The notes under the pieces were generated by a model. It made no database searches, was not told the origin of the DNA, and was given only the letters and a program-made list of their open reading frames with translations. Positions 51,168 through 62,556 of a DNA stretch of 64,000 nt are shown piece by piece. Every line of letters begins with the position of its first letter. Position 1 is the first letter of the stretch. Source of the stretch: Oreohelix idahoensis. Its lineage: Eukaryota; Mollusca; Gastropoda; Stylommatophora; Oreohelicidae. Both the position numbers and the translations under genes were made by a program. Location: NCBI GenBank assembly GCA_024509875.1, contig JAMPIV010012453.1, positions 124,001 through 188,000 of the forward strand, in the 5' to 3' direction.

Positions 51168-52286
51168 TGTTGCGTACTTTTACATAGATGGCAGTTTTAA
51201 GTCCTGCCTGTGTTAAAAGATTACGCACCATTCTTATGATAGGAATATTATTTGTGCGTATGATTTATCACGCACGTGTGTGCACTATGTAGCGTATGAG
51301 AGACTGATAGCGCAGGGGTTTCTAGGATCGGGAGATGACGTCAGAGAGGGATGTTGAAGGGTCGAGCCGGACTGATGGTCCGTATTTATTATATTGTGTC
51401 CCTTATCAGTGGTAATTATTTCGATAATGGAGGACTGGCCTTCTTATCAGAAGCCCATGTCAATGTGGTATACGTAAGTCTCGCACCCAGATATTAATAA
51501 GATATATTATATATGAATTTAGTGATGTCTCCACTCTTGCTGGCATCTAGCTGGAATCCACACGTCAGGATTTCATGAATGGATCAGCTGAGCTGTTAGC
51601 TTCACTTATGAAACGTTGTGATAGTTCTACGAGCGAAAGTATGATAAAGATGGATCTTAAAAAAACGTATTATAAAGTGCCGACATCTTGGTCTTGGCAC
51701 GTATGGAGAGGTTAGCCAAGGATAGTATCTAACCTGTATATTTATCTTGATGAAGAAATGTTTGAATCTGATGATTACTCAACTGTCTGAGCATTTTATT
51801 GAAAGAGTCAATTGAGTAGGACAGTATTTATGGATGCATGTTCGAGTATTATTAAAGATGTATATGATGACCGATGTCCTTGGAGAAGGTCAACGGCCGA
51901 TGCCTTTGAAACTATCATAAAGACAGATTAATTGTATGAACTCTAGTTTAGCAAGGAAGTATATTGATAATGGAACTGACTGGAAAGACGTATATTGCCA
52001 TTAGGAACATTATGCCAGATTTGCACCATCCTATTTTATTATTGATCGTCCATGTATCAAACGTGTAGTCTGCTATTGAATACCATGTTCGTAACTGTGA
52101 ATCGTGTATGTGAATAAATTCGTTGAACTTTATGACCCGCCTTGGCAGTATACTTCAGTTACCAAAGTTCGGAATTGACATACTTGAAGTTTGATTTTGA
52201 ATTCGCGTTAATAGCACGAACTGGCAATTTCACCCATCATCGTCAATACCTTCAAACGTAATAACATAAGAAATACGACTCCAACA
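51168..52286 (+). repeat. Gy-B right LTR (1119 bp)
   Basis: It runs tgttgcgtac to actccaaca and is followed by the TSD catcg (52287-52291). TGACGTCA lies at 51336-51343. Confidence 0.92.
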
Positions 52287-52291
52287 CATCG

Positions 52292-54805
52292 GTACCCCTG
52301 AAGTGTTGGATGAGATGATACGACTCTTCGTAACGACCCCTTGGATAACATCAGTGCCCCCGAAATATTGTAACCTTTCGTCAAACGGGATTTTTCTTTT
52401 CACCTGGACTCATTAGCTATGCAACCTTTCCACGCAGATTGGCAACACGCTGGCTGATTGATATGTGGACAATTTATCTACCGTTCATTCTGGTCATCGC
52501 ATTGATTTAAGGAGAGATTAAATCACGCCCATGGTCATCTCTTGAGCAATCATATGCAGTAATTTCATTAACTTGGCCCAGAGGGGGCGGCGCCATAATC
52601 AAACAGATAGCAGCGACCACGATCAAAGACACGGACTGGGGGGGATCTCAGGAAAGCTAGCGCCACGATCAAAGACAGTAGTGGTCCCTGAAACGGTTTC
52701 GCATCTCGGTGTTAAACACGGAACCGATCGCAGTGGGAGCGAACGGGGAAAGCCGACGCAAGCAGCGAGCGAAGATACGAGAGGCCAGGGGCGGCTTCTC
52801 CTTTTAGTCTGGCGGTCAGATCCCCAAAAGTCTTCTGAGATCTAAAAAGGTGTCAAGTTTCTCATGTCCCACTCATCTTTCATTTCATTCTAGATATATA
52901 CAGACCACGTAGAAATACAATTTATCACTCGCTGGCCAGAACTTAACAGAAGCACTAGCTGTATTTGAAATCTTGCTAGATTATCCCATGGATTTTTATA
53001 CATATTTGCAGTGAATTCTATTCTGTGCAAAGCGGTAATATATATATATTGTGTAAAGTGATCAGTGGTCTAGTTCATTCATTCTATTTCACTGGATTCT
53101 GTGTTAATTTAAATCTATTAAATTAAACCGTCTCAATAGTTCCAGTTGTAAATGTAATGATATACCTGCTATATTATTTCCAAAAGATAATAGATGTTAA
53201 ATGCTTAAATTAACTTTTAAAGTCGTGAAGGAATTTATAATTAATAAATTTAGTTAAGTCCTATATTTATAAATAGTCTTAACGGGAAATTTATCGCGCT
53301 TTAGAAGATTATTTGTTTTCGGTATATTACATGTCTTTTTTTCTTTCATACAGAGTGATCGTAACCTGTGCGATCACAGCATTAAGAAAGCAATAAAGAA
53401 ATCATCTTAAAAACTTTCCAGACATAATGATGAAACATTTTTAAATTTAATCTTGTGGCGGTTCAATGCGACCTAGCTATCATAATTATATGAAAGAAAG
53501 CCTACCCAAGAATATTTCAAGAACAATCATCATATTAAAATTACAAATCTGTAAGATAACCTGGAAGTTGAACAGTGCCAGTAGCGATACCTGATTTACT
53601 GCCTTACTGTGAGAAGAGTACATATTTTCCTGAACGGTGACGGCTTAAGTTTTTTCCTCACTGGATTAATAAACTTTCCGGTCAATTACTATCATCACGC
53701 ATTGAAGGAATTTTACCATAGCGGAAGATTAAAGAGACCACTTCATTTTCGCCCTTGTGTCGAACTGTGTCAGTGCCATCCCATAGACTCCTTTTATATA
53801 AAATAAACCACAATAACTCTTAGGCTTCAAGTCCAGCGATATAGTGGGAATAGTTGCGATCAGCCAACCTCTGGGGTGGGACATCGAAGTACTAGACAGT
53901 TCACATGTCAAAAGTGTAATTGCTGTTTATATAATTCTATTGGATTGTCTGATGCTGTAATCGGTAAGTGTGTGAATATATGAGTGTGGATCCTCACGCG
54001 TGTGCATGAATGACAGGAAATTTAATCGTTTTTTTGTAACCATTTTGTTAACTTGCTTACCTGGTAATATAATTTTCTGTATACCCTACATTGTTCCTTT
54101 AAGCGGGATAGTTGATAATTTGTTAACTCTGTTTAAAAACCCCCCTCCTTTTCATTTCCTTAGTAAAGGGAAGAACAATTGGGAAGAACATGATTCTTTC
54201 TACCACCTATACCTAATTTTGAAACACCTCTTTCAGAGTAATTAACTTCACTGTTAGGTTAACTTACCTATGTTCCTGATAACTATCTATCTTTGGACTG
54301 GGTTTATCTTTGTCTAATAAGCGGGACGGGCTTAGTCGATACCAATCTTCTTCACCCCCTCCCCACTTTGTTATTTGCATTTTCTGTACTTATGATAATT
54401 TTATGTAACACTTGATATTTGTTTGTGAGTTGATTCTTTTTGTTGGTTAATAAACATCATAAACTTAATCGTTACGGTGTTGGACTACCCAAAGCCCATA
54501 AAATTTCCCCTATTTGTTTAAGATAGTTGTATCCACGTCGTCTGTGTGTCTGAAGCACCAAATCGGTGTGAGAGCAGGTGCGTGTCTGGAAACTGGCAAA
54601 TAATTGTTTGACCAGTATGAGCCTGAAGAGTAGATTGAGAGAAAAGATTTGTCGTAAATAAGTCTGTCTTTACTCTCCTCCAGCACTCTGTGAAGCAACT
54701 ATTTAACCTCTACATTTCTATCACTGAGCTTTTTTCACCATCATTCTACACTCTAAACCGGACTACTATTTCTAAGACTCTTTCTCTCAAAATAAATTTA
54801 CGACA
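52292..54805 (+). repeat. Gy-C right LTR, remainder (2514 bp)
   Basis: It continues the LTR interrupted at 16874 and ends ...tttacgaca. It aligns with 3231-8374 without the LINE and so serves as the RTE-1 empty site. A GC-rich block at about 52580-52860 repeats that at 3520-3790. Sequence after 54805 differs from the Gy-C interior, so this is the outer edge of Gy-C. Confidence 0.85.
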
Positions 54806-56575
54806 CAGCCTCATTTAAGATTTGCGAGTATCAGGAATGCGTTTGCAGTGATTTAAATGTTATAAAATCTGGTGACAATATGCTTGTTCTTGAAATGCCA
54901 AACTCACAAAACTGACTACCACACATTCTCAAGATATGAAACCAAAAAAAAAAGTATGTGGAAATAATCTGTAGCTTCCCTTCGAGAAGTCTTTATAATT
55001 ATAAACTCAAACGAATGGGCCGATTTTTAGATATTACATTAATAAAAAGATTACTTCTGTTATGAATTTCCTCAAATGATGACGCTGTTTTCAAAAGTCT
55101 GTAACTCCGTCAAATATAATTTTAATCAAATAAAAATGCAATCAAAAATAGAACACAGAACAAAGTTATAGTACACAAAAGAATTTTAGCGCTGTGTTTA
55201 TCCAGAACGAGTGTGTAATGATTTATATTTTACTGATTTTACACATACATCAGCTGATTTTCCCCGCCAAAACCCTCAGTAGTCGTTTACGGCGCACATG
55301 AAAATTTTATACCCGGTGTCAGAATTCCGGTCACCGAAACTAAAAGAGCGCTCTGGTATAGGGTACAAACAGCCGTGAACAATATTTTAAAACTTCAGGA
55401 TACATTAATTACTAGCATAATGAAGCATAATCCCAAAATGGAACGCAGTTCTACGATAATCCGTAACATAGAACAAGATCTAAATTGATACAAGGTGCTT
55501 CTTAAAGAAACATAGAAGGTTTTGCAAAGCAAGCTCGATTCGTTTTTTTTTAAAGTCTCCTCGTATACCTTCTGCCTCCATTGACCATACAGACGTGCCT
55601 TCTATCTCTGGAGGTTGAACAACTTGTTCAACACCTACAAAACCTTCTGCTAATCAGTCGGCCTATAACGAAGACAAATATAGCCACAAGCGACGGAAGT
55701 ATCAGCGATTAAAATCTTATAATGTTTTTTTTTTTTTAAATATTTGTATGAGTACAGTATATAAATAATGTTACAATTGTGGGTGCAATCAGATCAACAC
55801 CAATGGTGCTCTGGAGGTGACTGTTACAGGTGGAGTTATCTTCTTGCAGTATTAGTTGATCATGGTATTAGAATAATAAAAATGTACATACATCGTACTG
55901 ACATACTATACGGGTATGATTATACAGGACATCAATGATTGAAGAACTCAAGTCGTCAGGTGGAGGGTCCACAATATATCCTTACATTTAATTCACATCC
56001 GAAATAGCAACATCATAGGTATGGCATGGCATATGGTACATACATTATCAGTCTCGTCTCAAACATACAGTTCTGGCCGCTGTACTAGAGGTGCATACCA
56101 TCCAAGTAATGTGGACCAGGCACCGTGCATGAAAAAATATACTGGAATACTTCTTCAGTAATATCTCGAACTTCTCGCTCAGTTCTGAATCATCTAGATA
56201 ATATAGTGACGGCCTTCGCAGAATATAATATATGCCACTTAGAGCTCTTCCTCCGCAATACTAGGAGCTTTAATAAAATACGTCTTACCATGAAGACCAC
56301 AGATAACGAAAGGCCAAGAATATTAGCCGTTAACATAAATTAGTGCAGAACGCTTTACGTCATTAACAACTGGTGACGTATTAAATATGAAGCGTTCAAT
56401 ATAAGTTAAAACCCGTGCAAAAACATGATTTACCACAGAATGACATATTACCGCAAAATAACTGGTAATAGCCTTTGTGTGGTCATGATACAAAATACAT
56501 TAATATTCTGTCTTTAACAGTGACCTTGGGAGTCCTACCTTTGGAACTTCGGAGAAAAGATCTAAGACTAAATTA
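54806..56575. other. Unassigned AT-rich flank
   Basis: About 1.8 kb with homopolymer runs (for example T near 55725-55737). Short frames such as 56125-56343 carry no recognisable domain, and no gene or mobile element could be supported. This is the host-side flank of Gy-C. Confidence 0.4.
56564..56575. repeat. SINE target-site duplication, left copy
   Basis: aagactaaatta, repeated exactly at 56822-56833. Confidence 0.85.
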
Positions 56576-56821
56576 AAAAAGTTAGTTGCTCATCCTTTAC
56601 AGGACGTGGCAATCAACCCCAGCTTTTATTGGCTGTTTGTGATTTTTCCAGGCAATTATTTCATTCAGTAGTTTGCCATTGCTTTCTGAACGGTACGGCG
56701 CTTATACCACTGTTAAAAATCTACACAAAGCGATCTGCTACCAAACCGCCTGCAGCAGGTTTCGAACCTGGTATATCTGGATTATGAAACCGCGTTCATA
56801 TCCATTAGGCCACAGACGCCG
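56576..56821 (-). mobile_element. tRNA-derived SINE (246 bp)
   Basis: On the minus strand it starts cggcgtctgtggcctaatgg and contains both internal Pol III promoter boxes: box A tggcctaatgg (56812-56802) and box B ggttcgaaacc (56768-56758). These sit in a tRNA-like 5' head that begins ggcgtct and lacks a matching acceptor 3' strand, so it is not a tRNA gene. A non-tRNA body of about 160 bases follows. The 3' end is a short T run rather than a poly(A) tail. Perfect 12-bp duplications bound it. Confidence 0.85.
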
Positions 56822-56833
56822 AAGACTAAATTA
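56822..56833. repeat. SINE target-site duplication, right copy
   Basis: aagactaaatta, identical to 56564-56575. Confidence 0.85.
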
Positions 56834-56846
56834 CATGACTTAAATT

Positions 56847-58064
56847 ATGTTGAACAAGACTCATCCAGCTTTTCAAGCATTTGCTAGGTATCAGTTACCA
56901 ACAACTCAGAAAAGGTTCATGAATATCAGTAGATACCCGACAGGTTGGAAATGCGTGGAGGAACTAGTACACTTAGATGCCCTAAATGCATCAATTAATA
57001 ACAGTAGTATATACAAGCCGGTGGTACCACCCAGAGAGCTTAAGAAACCAGCTACAGACTACCACCTGGCAGGCATAATTAATAAAGCAACTGATATGGA
57101 AACTATCAAAAACAAAGCTAGGAAATATATTCAGCAAATTTCAAAGGACAGTAATACAGTGTACACCGATGGATTTAAAGGAGAAGATAACAAATTAGGG
57201 ATGTGAATTTATGTTCCCATGTGGCAAATGGTGAAAGGATAGAGTATAACAGATCATACATCTATTTTCACAGCAGATATGTCGAATTCATCATGAGAAC
57301 TCGTCTGACGGTGTAAACATCAAAAATGCGACCGCAAGAAGAAGAAGAACAGCAGAGATGGTTGCAATTCTGAAAGCTCTAGAAATATTCTCTAGCAACC
57401 CTCCTCATAAATTAACAATATTAACAGACTCACTTTCAGCTATTGAAGCTATAAGAAACTTAAGTGAATGCTTTAGACCAGATATAGCAGAAGAGATATT
57501 ACTGGCAAATACTTATCTATACTCCAGAGGATGTCCGTTCTAATAGCTTGGATACCTTCACATGTTGGCATAGACGGAAATGAAAAGGCGGATAAAGAAG
57601 ATAAGAAAAGTAGAAATAATATAAACCAAATAAATGTGGGCATGAGTAAAACAGAGATCAAAAGCTTAATTAAAAGAATAATAACTGACGAAAGGACAGT
57701 AGAGTGGGATGGAAGTCTGAAGGGCAGATATGCTTATAAATTGTTCAAGACTCCAACAAGAACGTGTCGGGTATCTTGAGAACTAAAAATTCCTAGCAAC
57801 AAGCAACTTCTTAAACTGCACCTAGGAATGGGCTATTTTAAAATAGAAGAACCTTACTATGCAGAGTTTCTAGAACAAAAAAATAATATAGAGTATTTCC
57901 TACTAAAATGTAGGAAGTATGAACAACAGAGAAAACCAATATTAGATTATTTACAGGCATGCAGTTCATCCATAACTGTGGAACAGGTGTTGAGAATAGA
58001 TAGACATAGAGAGTTGCACAATACGGTAAAACAGTATATAACAAGAACTAAACTGAATATATAA
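56847..58064 (+). pseudogene. Relic of a LINE: RNase H domain and C-terminal tail
   Basis: Broken frames on the plus strand carry, in order: SNTVYTDGFKGEDNKLGMG (RNase H first Asp, near 57150); EMVAILKALEIF and ILTDSLSAIEAIRNL (second Glu and Asp, 57355-57460); and LIAWIPSHVGIDGNEKADK (last conserved His and Asp, 57535-57595). The tail EYFLLKCRKYEQQR (near 57900) is the Cys/His-type motif that follows RNase H in I/Jockey-like LINEs. At least three frame breaks or stops interrupt it, so it is an old, dead copy. RT and endonuclease are not seen upstream. Confidence 0.75.
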
Positions 58065-58488
58065 GGATTAATGATGGTGTGAGGATAAAGGGTAGTCTAA
58101 TGGGGTGCTCATGTGGATAATGGCAGATAATTGGCGAATTGGGCGTCATCCCGGCTTTCACACCCTTTTTCACCTTGTTAACAACAGGGCAGTTATGAGA
58201 GACTTTACTTTTTTCTTTGTTGTTGTTTGTATATGTTTTTAAATTTTAATTGTTTTTTTTTTCTGGAAAGGGGAGGGGTTACACACACACATTCACACAA
58301 TTATACAGCTTTGATTGTTTGAGTGAATGGGGGAGAATATACTATATTTAGATATCTGAAATCAGATTTTATTATCTTGAATTTACTACACGATATATCC
58401 TAATTATGACCCATCAAAGGTTGAACAGAATAAAAAAGAACAAGTTTCATTTGTGTTAAAAATGTATGATAATTATATGTAGGCTTAG
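58065..58488. other. Non-coding interval
   Basis: AT-rich sequence with a T run (near 58252-58262) and a short acacacac stretch. No gene is seen. Confidence 0.4.
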
Positions 58489-58518
58489 CAGGGCCGTAGA
58501 TACGGTGGTGGGGGTTTA

Positions 58519-58551
<33 letters not shown>

Positions 58552-58677
58552 AGGGTTTGGTGAAAAACACTTGTGGGGAAATTATACTGTACCAAACATA
58601 TTTTATGCCGACATTTTTTTAAAACCCCCCCCCCCCCCCCCCCCTCCCCACCTTATTAAGTCCTATCTACGGCCCTG
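58489..58677. mobile_element. Small C-rich MITE (hAT-like, 189 bp)
   Basis: Perfect 14-bp terminal inverted repeats: cagggccgtagata (58489-58502) and tatctacggccctg (58664-58677). CAGGG ends are common in hAT non-autonomous elements. The interior has two poly(C) runs (about 58521-58551 and 58625-58644). The flanks share aggc on both sides, so an 8-bp duplication is not clear. Confidence 0.6.
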
Positions 58678-60560
58678 AGGCCCTAACTAATAAATGTTGT
58701 TAACTATTAGTTTTTAATCCCTTTTAACTTAATTTTGATACAGCTTTCTCGACGTCAAGAACAAAGTATTTTGATTACTTTTAATTTTTATGGGGAATTA
58801 ATTTTCGTTTAGCGCTTTTTCTGTTTGCGCTCAAGTTTTCAAGAACGAATTAAAAGCGCTATGCGGGGGATTACTGTATAGTAAGTAATATATCAGAAAT
58901 TACTGCTTTATAGCTGTAGTGCTGCTATGCGCTGGTAAAGTTGCACAAAATACAGAAACAGGTTCACGGAGAATATTCTCCACGGAATTTTGCTCCTGCA
59001 ATATATTTTCAAAGAATTGTATGCTCCCAGCTCTATGATTATTTAAAATTAAATTAAATTAAAAAGTTGAAAAAGATAATGACTACATCAAAATATATTT
59101 TCATTAACACTGTTTAATATGCGGAAATCGAATTTTGGATGTTAAAATGATTTTAAAAAAAAGATACGTTAAAGGACATTTTATTTATAGTGTTTCTAAC
59201 GTTTAGCAAGCTCTAGTCATTATAATTAAGCATTAAACTAGTAGAACAAGATCGACAGGTTGCAACCCCTAGTTTGTGATAATGGACTCAACCGTATACT
59301 CAATGATAAACAAGGATATCTCCCTCATTGTGTTACTCTTTATTATTATAAGTTTAATAGATGTTCATGGAATTCCCATAGTTCACATTTTTGTGTACAC
59401 TTCCTCAATGAATTGTGTTGTACTAGAGACGGTGGACGTACTTGCTAACAGCATTAATAGTGTATGTTGAAAAGAGGATTTCATTGTACATGGAAAACAA
59501 ATTGAATTGAAGTTCTCAGTGATTTATCTAATCGATCAGTTAGATAAATAGGATACTAATTGAAAGGATATATTGTGGAAAACGGAGTGAAAGTCGCATA
59601 CACAGACTAAATGATGATTCTGAATTTTGATAATTGATTAGCTACATTTATTATTATTCTTGAGTGAATAATGGACATCCTGCTAGGCAAGAACTCACAG
59701 AACTGTTTCGAAAATAGGTATTCATATGTTTTTATCATTTTCAGTGAAGATAGTCCTTAAAACCAAAACCAAATCATTGGTTTTACTGAGTTTGGCCTAA
59801 TACCATAACAAACTCTCTTTCTTAACTACTTGGGTTGAAATAAGGAATAATGGTGTGACATGTTCTCTGATGTCATCCTGGTAAGTCGCCAACGTCCTTA
59901 GGGATAGGATTAAGATTCGGGTTTACAGTTAGGTTTAGGATACTTAACCTAACTCTTACCCCTTATTACTGCATTTCTGATACGGTCTCTTAAGGCCGTA
60001 TCCAACACGGTTCACCATTTTCATTTCAACCATCCCTGGCATGGATTGGTGAAAGGTGGAATCACAGTTTATGGTACCCATGACTCCATGTTGCCGAATT
60101 CGCAATAAATAAGTCACCAGAGTTGGTCTGCCCACGCGTGCAATTTTTTGCAATTATTTTTCTACATGCATTGGCAGGCAAGTCTTTGCCTGTTGTGTGT
60201 TGTTGATAATTTGTTTTCCTTATTATTTTTTAAAAAGCTTGATTTAAGGTTGGGGTTAAGGTTAGCCTTAGTGGCTACAAATCTCAGAATAATAACCACT
60301 GAAGCAAATCTTAACCTGAACCCTTGTAATATAATCCCTTAAAATGCAAAACTACCAATGTATGAGCACAGGGAAATAATATTTTATGGTGGCAAGAAGA
60401 TGATCTAGTTATTGTGTGTATTGCATACATTATTTGTCAGTGCTGTAATGGACATGGTGGTGGCAGCGGTTCACCTGTAAGCAAAATTTTATATTAGAAT
60501 ACAAGCTTAATACACTTGGTAACAATAATACAGTCAAGTAACATTAATGAGATTAGTTGG
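58678..60560. other. Non-coding interval
   Basis: About 1.9 kb of AT-rich sequence. Overlapping short frames near 59260-59470 have no domain. Scattered ttagggtt-like words near 59900-59960 and 60240 are not a tandem array. No gene could be supported. Confidence 0.4.
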
Positions 60561-60569
60561 TTAGGTGAA

Positions 60570-61150
60570 CATGGCAGCCAAACCATATCACAGAGCTTCC
60601 CAAATGAGGTTCAGTGGTAAGGATGACAAAAGTCAAGCTGTGCCACCAGTGCATAAATATCTATTCCAAGACTAACTGGTCTGTAGGGTCCAGCTTTGAC
60701 TCCATTCTCGAAGCACTAGATAATGAATGTTTAAAATTTACAACAGTTTTGTTAGTGCTATGTCCACTGAGTCCGCAAATGGCCATCCGAAAATTGCCTA
60801 ATCATAAAACACACAAACTTTAGAGCAGCAAGGGCAAAACTCCACCACCTGCAACAACAGACTGATGAAAGTCTAGATGATTTCTTCACATGCATAAAGG
60901 ATAAAACATGTTTATGTAGATTTAGGGAAAAAAGAACAAAAAGAGTGAATTATACAACAGGTTTTGCTTAGCACACCTATGCCAGAGTTGCAGCAATGGC
61001 TACTTAGCCAAAGTGTACCTCAACTTTACATGTTCTAAATGAAGGCAAAGAGTGTGAGGCACAAAAAAAGCTGTCCTATTGGAAACACAAGACTATGACT
61101 TTAACATTTTGTGTATCTCAGGTGAGGATATAGGTCTTGCAGATGCTCTT
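60570..61150 (+). pseudogene. Probable Gypsy gag relic
   Basis: Heavily mutated sequence in which LQQQTDESLDDFFTCIKDKT (about 60850-60910) resembles the retrotransposon-Gag helix with a DxFxxRIKxK pattern. Several stops interrupt it. The call relies partly on the Gypsy integrase relic just downstream. Confidence 0.4.
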
Positions 61151-61259
61151 GACATCAAACTCCAACAAAACAAAATATCTTACTTCAAAAATTAAGGTTT
61201 ACTTTGTCAAGATCAGTGATAATCATTTAAAAAACATTAGAGAAGACACAGTGAGAGAT

Positions 61260-62190
61260 CCGGTCATTAATTCTCTCAAGAAATGATATACCAAAGATGT
61301 CCAAGCTCTATAGAAGTTCTAACACACATCAGTTCATTATACTTCATGAAGGATGAGTTAAGCATAGAAGATAGAATCATCCTGAAAAGAAGCTGCATTA
61401 TCATAACAGAAACACAGATATCATCCTCAGACAGCTCCATAATAGGCATTTCAGTACTCTACAGACACAACTAAGAGCAAAGAAAGATATCTAATGGCCA
61501 CATATAAACAGAGACATACAAACACTGCAAGAACATGCCAATATGCAATGCAAAAAGCCTCTTATACCTCTCAAGCCTTTGAAGCATTATGGGAACTGAT
61601 ATATTCTGCTTAGATGATGGCGACCATCTTATTATTATTACAGCAAATAGTTCCCATCATTGAGAAACTTCCACAACCCTCACCGTCAGCTGTTATTGCA
61701 GAAATTACGAAGAAATGTTGCAGCATATTTGAGATGCAGACAAGATTAGATCTCTCAGCTGTCCACAACTTTCGGGTCAAGCAAACAAAGATTTCACTAA
61801 GAACTGGAAGATCAAACACACATTATCTCCTAGGTATCTTAAATCTAATGACTTCATTAAAAGACAGATACCAACTACCAAGTCAGTCATGAAGAAGACA
61901 ACAAAAGAGGTTATACATTTTGCACTCTTAAAATGGAGAACAGTGCCTATAGACAGTAAGATTGACAGTCCAGCAGAAGTTATGTTTGATAGAAGAATAA
62001 AAGACTTGTACCATCTAAAATTGATTTCTGTCCACAGCACAGAGACACAACAGCTTACAGACTTCAGCATCATCAAGTTCTGAAATTTAACTATGTACCA
62101 AAGATGCACCACCTTTATATCCTGGTCAGCTTGTGTACCTTCAACTGTAGCAGTGGCAGGGACCAGCTCCTAAGCGCAACAGAATTGACA
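61260..62190 (+). pseudogene. Decayed Ty3/Gypsy integrase relic
   Basis: Broken frames show, in order: DELSIEDRIILK and a QLHNRHF zinc-finger remnant (61340-61450); WPHINRDIQT (near 61495); GTDIFCLDDGDHLIII (first core Asp, near 61590); SGQANKDFTKNWKIKH (61768-61815); NDFIKRQI, where the catalytic Glu reads Lys (near 61852); and FALLKWRTVPIDSKIDSPAE (61919-61978). The order and spacing are those of the common integrase-last Gypsy type with a DSPAE-like motif, unlike the Gmr1-type elements to the left. It has many stops and frame changes and no LTRs were found. Confidence 0.65.
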
Positions 62191-62258
62191 TCACGGAAAT
62201 TCCACAGAACATAATAGAAGAAAATTTCAATACATTCACCGGACAACACAGTAACTTT

Positions 62259-62320
62259 GATCCTAGATAATCTGCAAAACCAGCAACTAATCCTAGATAA
62301 TCTACAAAACCGCCTACCAC
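62259..62320. repeat. Short tandem repeat
   Basis: Two imperfect units of about 30 bases, each containing atcctagataatct and caaaacc. Confidence 0.55.
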
Positions 62321-62556
62321 CAAGTACACTATCACAACAAACTCCAACTAAAGCTGAAACTTCAGCAGTACCAACCTGTGTAGTTGTCAGGGGGCTTGAG
62401 AAAACAAAGATGGCTGTGCATGGGGGGCTAGACACCTGATCATGTTAAACAAATTGGCCACAGAAACCACCGCTGCAAGAGTTTGTACTTTGGGCTAGGC
62501 TTCCTCAAGATGGCCATTTGCAGTGGTGGTTCTATAAGGAGTGAAAACCACTCATT

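Larger units (their letters stand above)
16875..52286 (+). mobile_element. Gy-B: Ty3/Gypsy element hosting three later insertions
   Basis: An LTR element inserted in the Gy-C right LTR with TSD catcg (16870-16874 and 52287-52291). It spans 35.4 kb because Gy-A, Gy-E and Gy-D lie inside it; its own sequence is about 9.3 kb. Its parts are: left LTR 16875-17164 plus 26677-27504; leader 27505-28538; gag in three pieces (28539-29222, 36217-36856, 46431-46723); protease-integrase-RT-RNase H 46724-50142; 3' UTR; and right LTR 51168-52286. The gag pieces rejoin in frame when each insertion and one TSD copy are removed. Its protein is closest to Gy-A here. Confidence 0.92.

Noticed and set aside
16870..52291. 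Two independent Gy-B insertions at the same site
   Set aside because: Identical catcg junctions plus near-identical flanks and interiors fit duplication better; kept as an alternative to test.
52573..52845. 90-codon frame in the GC-rich block of the Gy-C right LTR
   Set aside because: The equivalent stretch of the left LTR (about 3520-3790) is not open, because of a G-run length difference and substitutions.
56750..56821. tRNA gene on the minus strand
   Set aside because: Boxes A and B are present, but the acceptor 3' strand is missing and 12-bp TSDs bound a larger 246-bp unit, so it is the head of a SINE.
59900..60300. Interstitial telomere repeats
   Set aside because: Only scattered ttaggg-like words occur; there is no tandem array.
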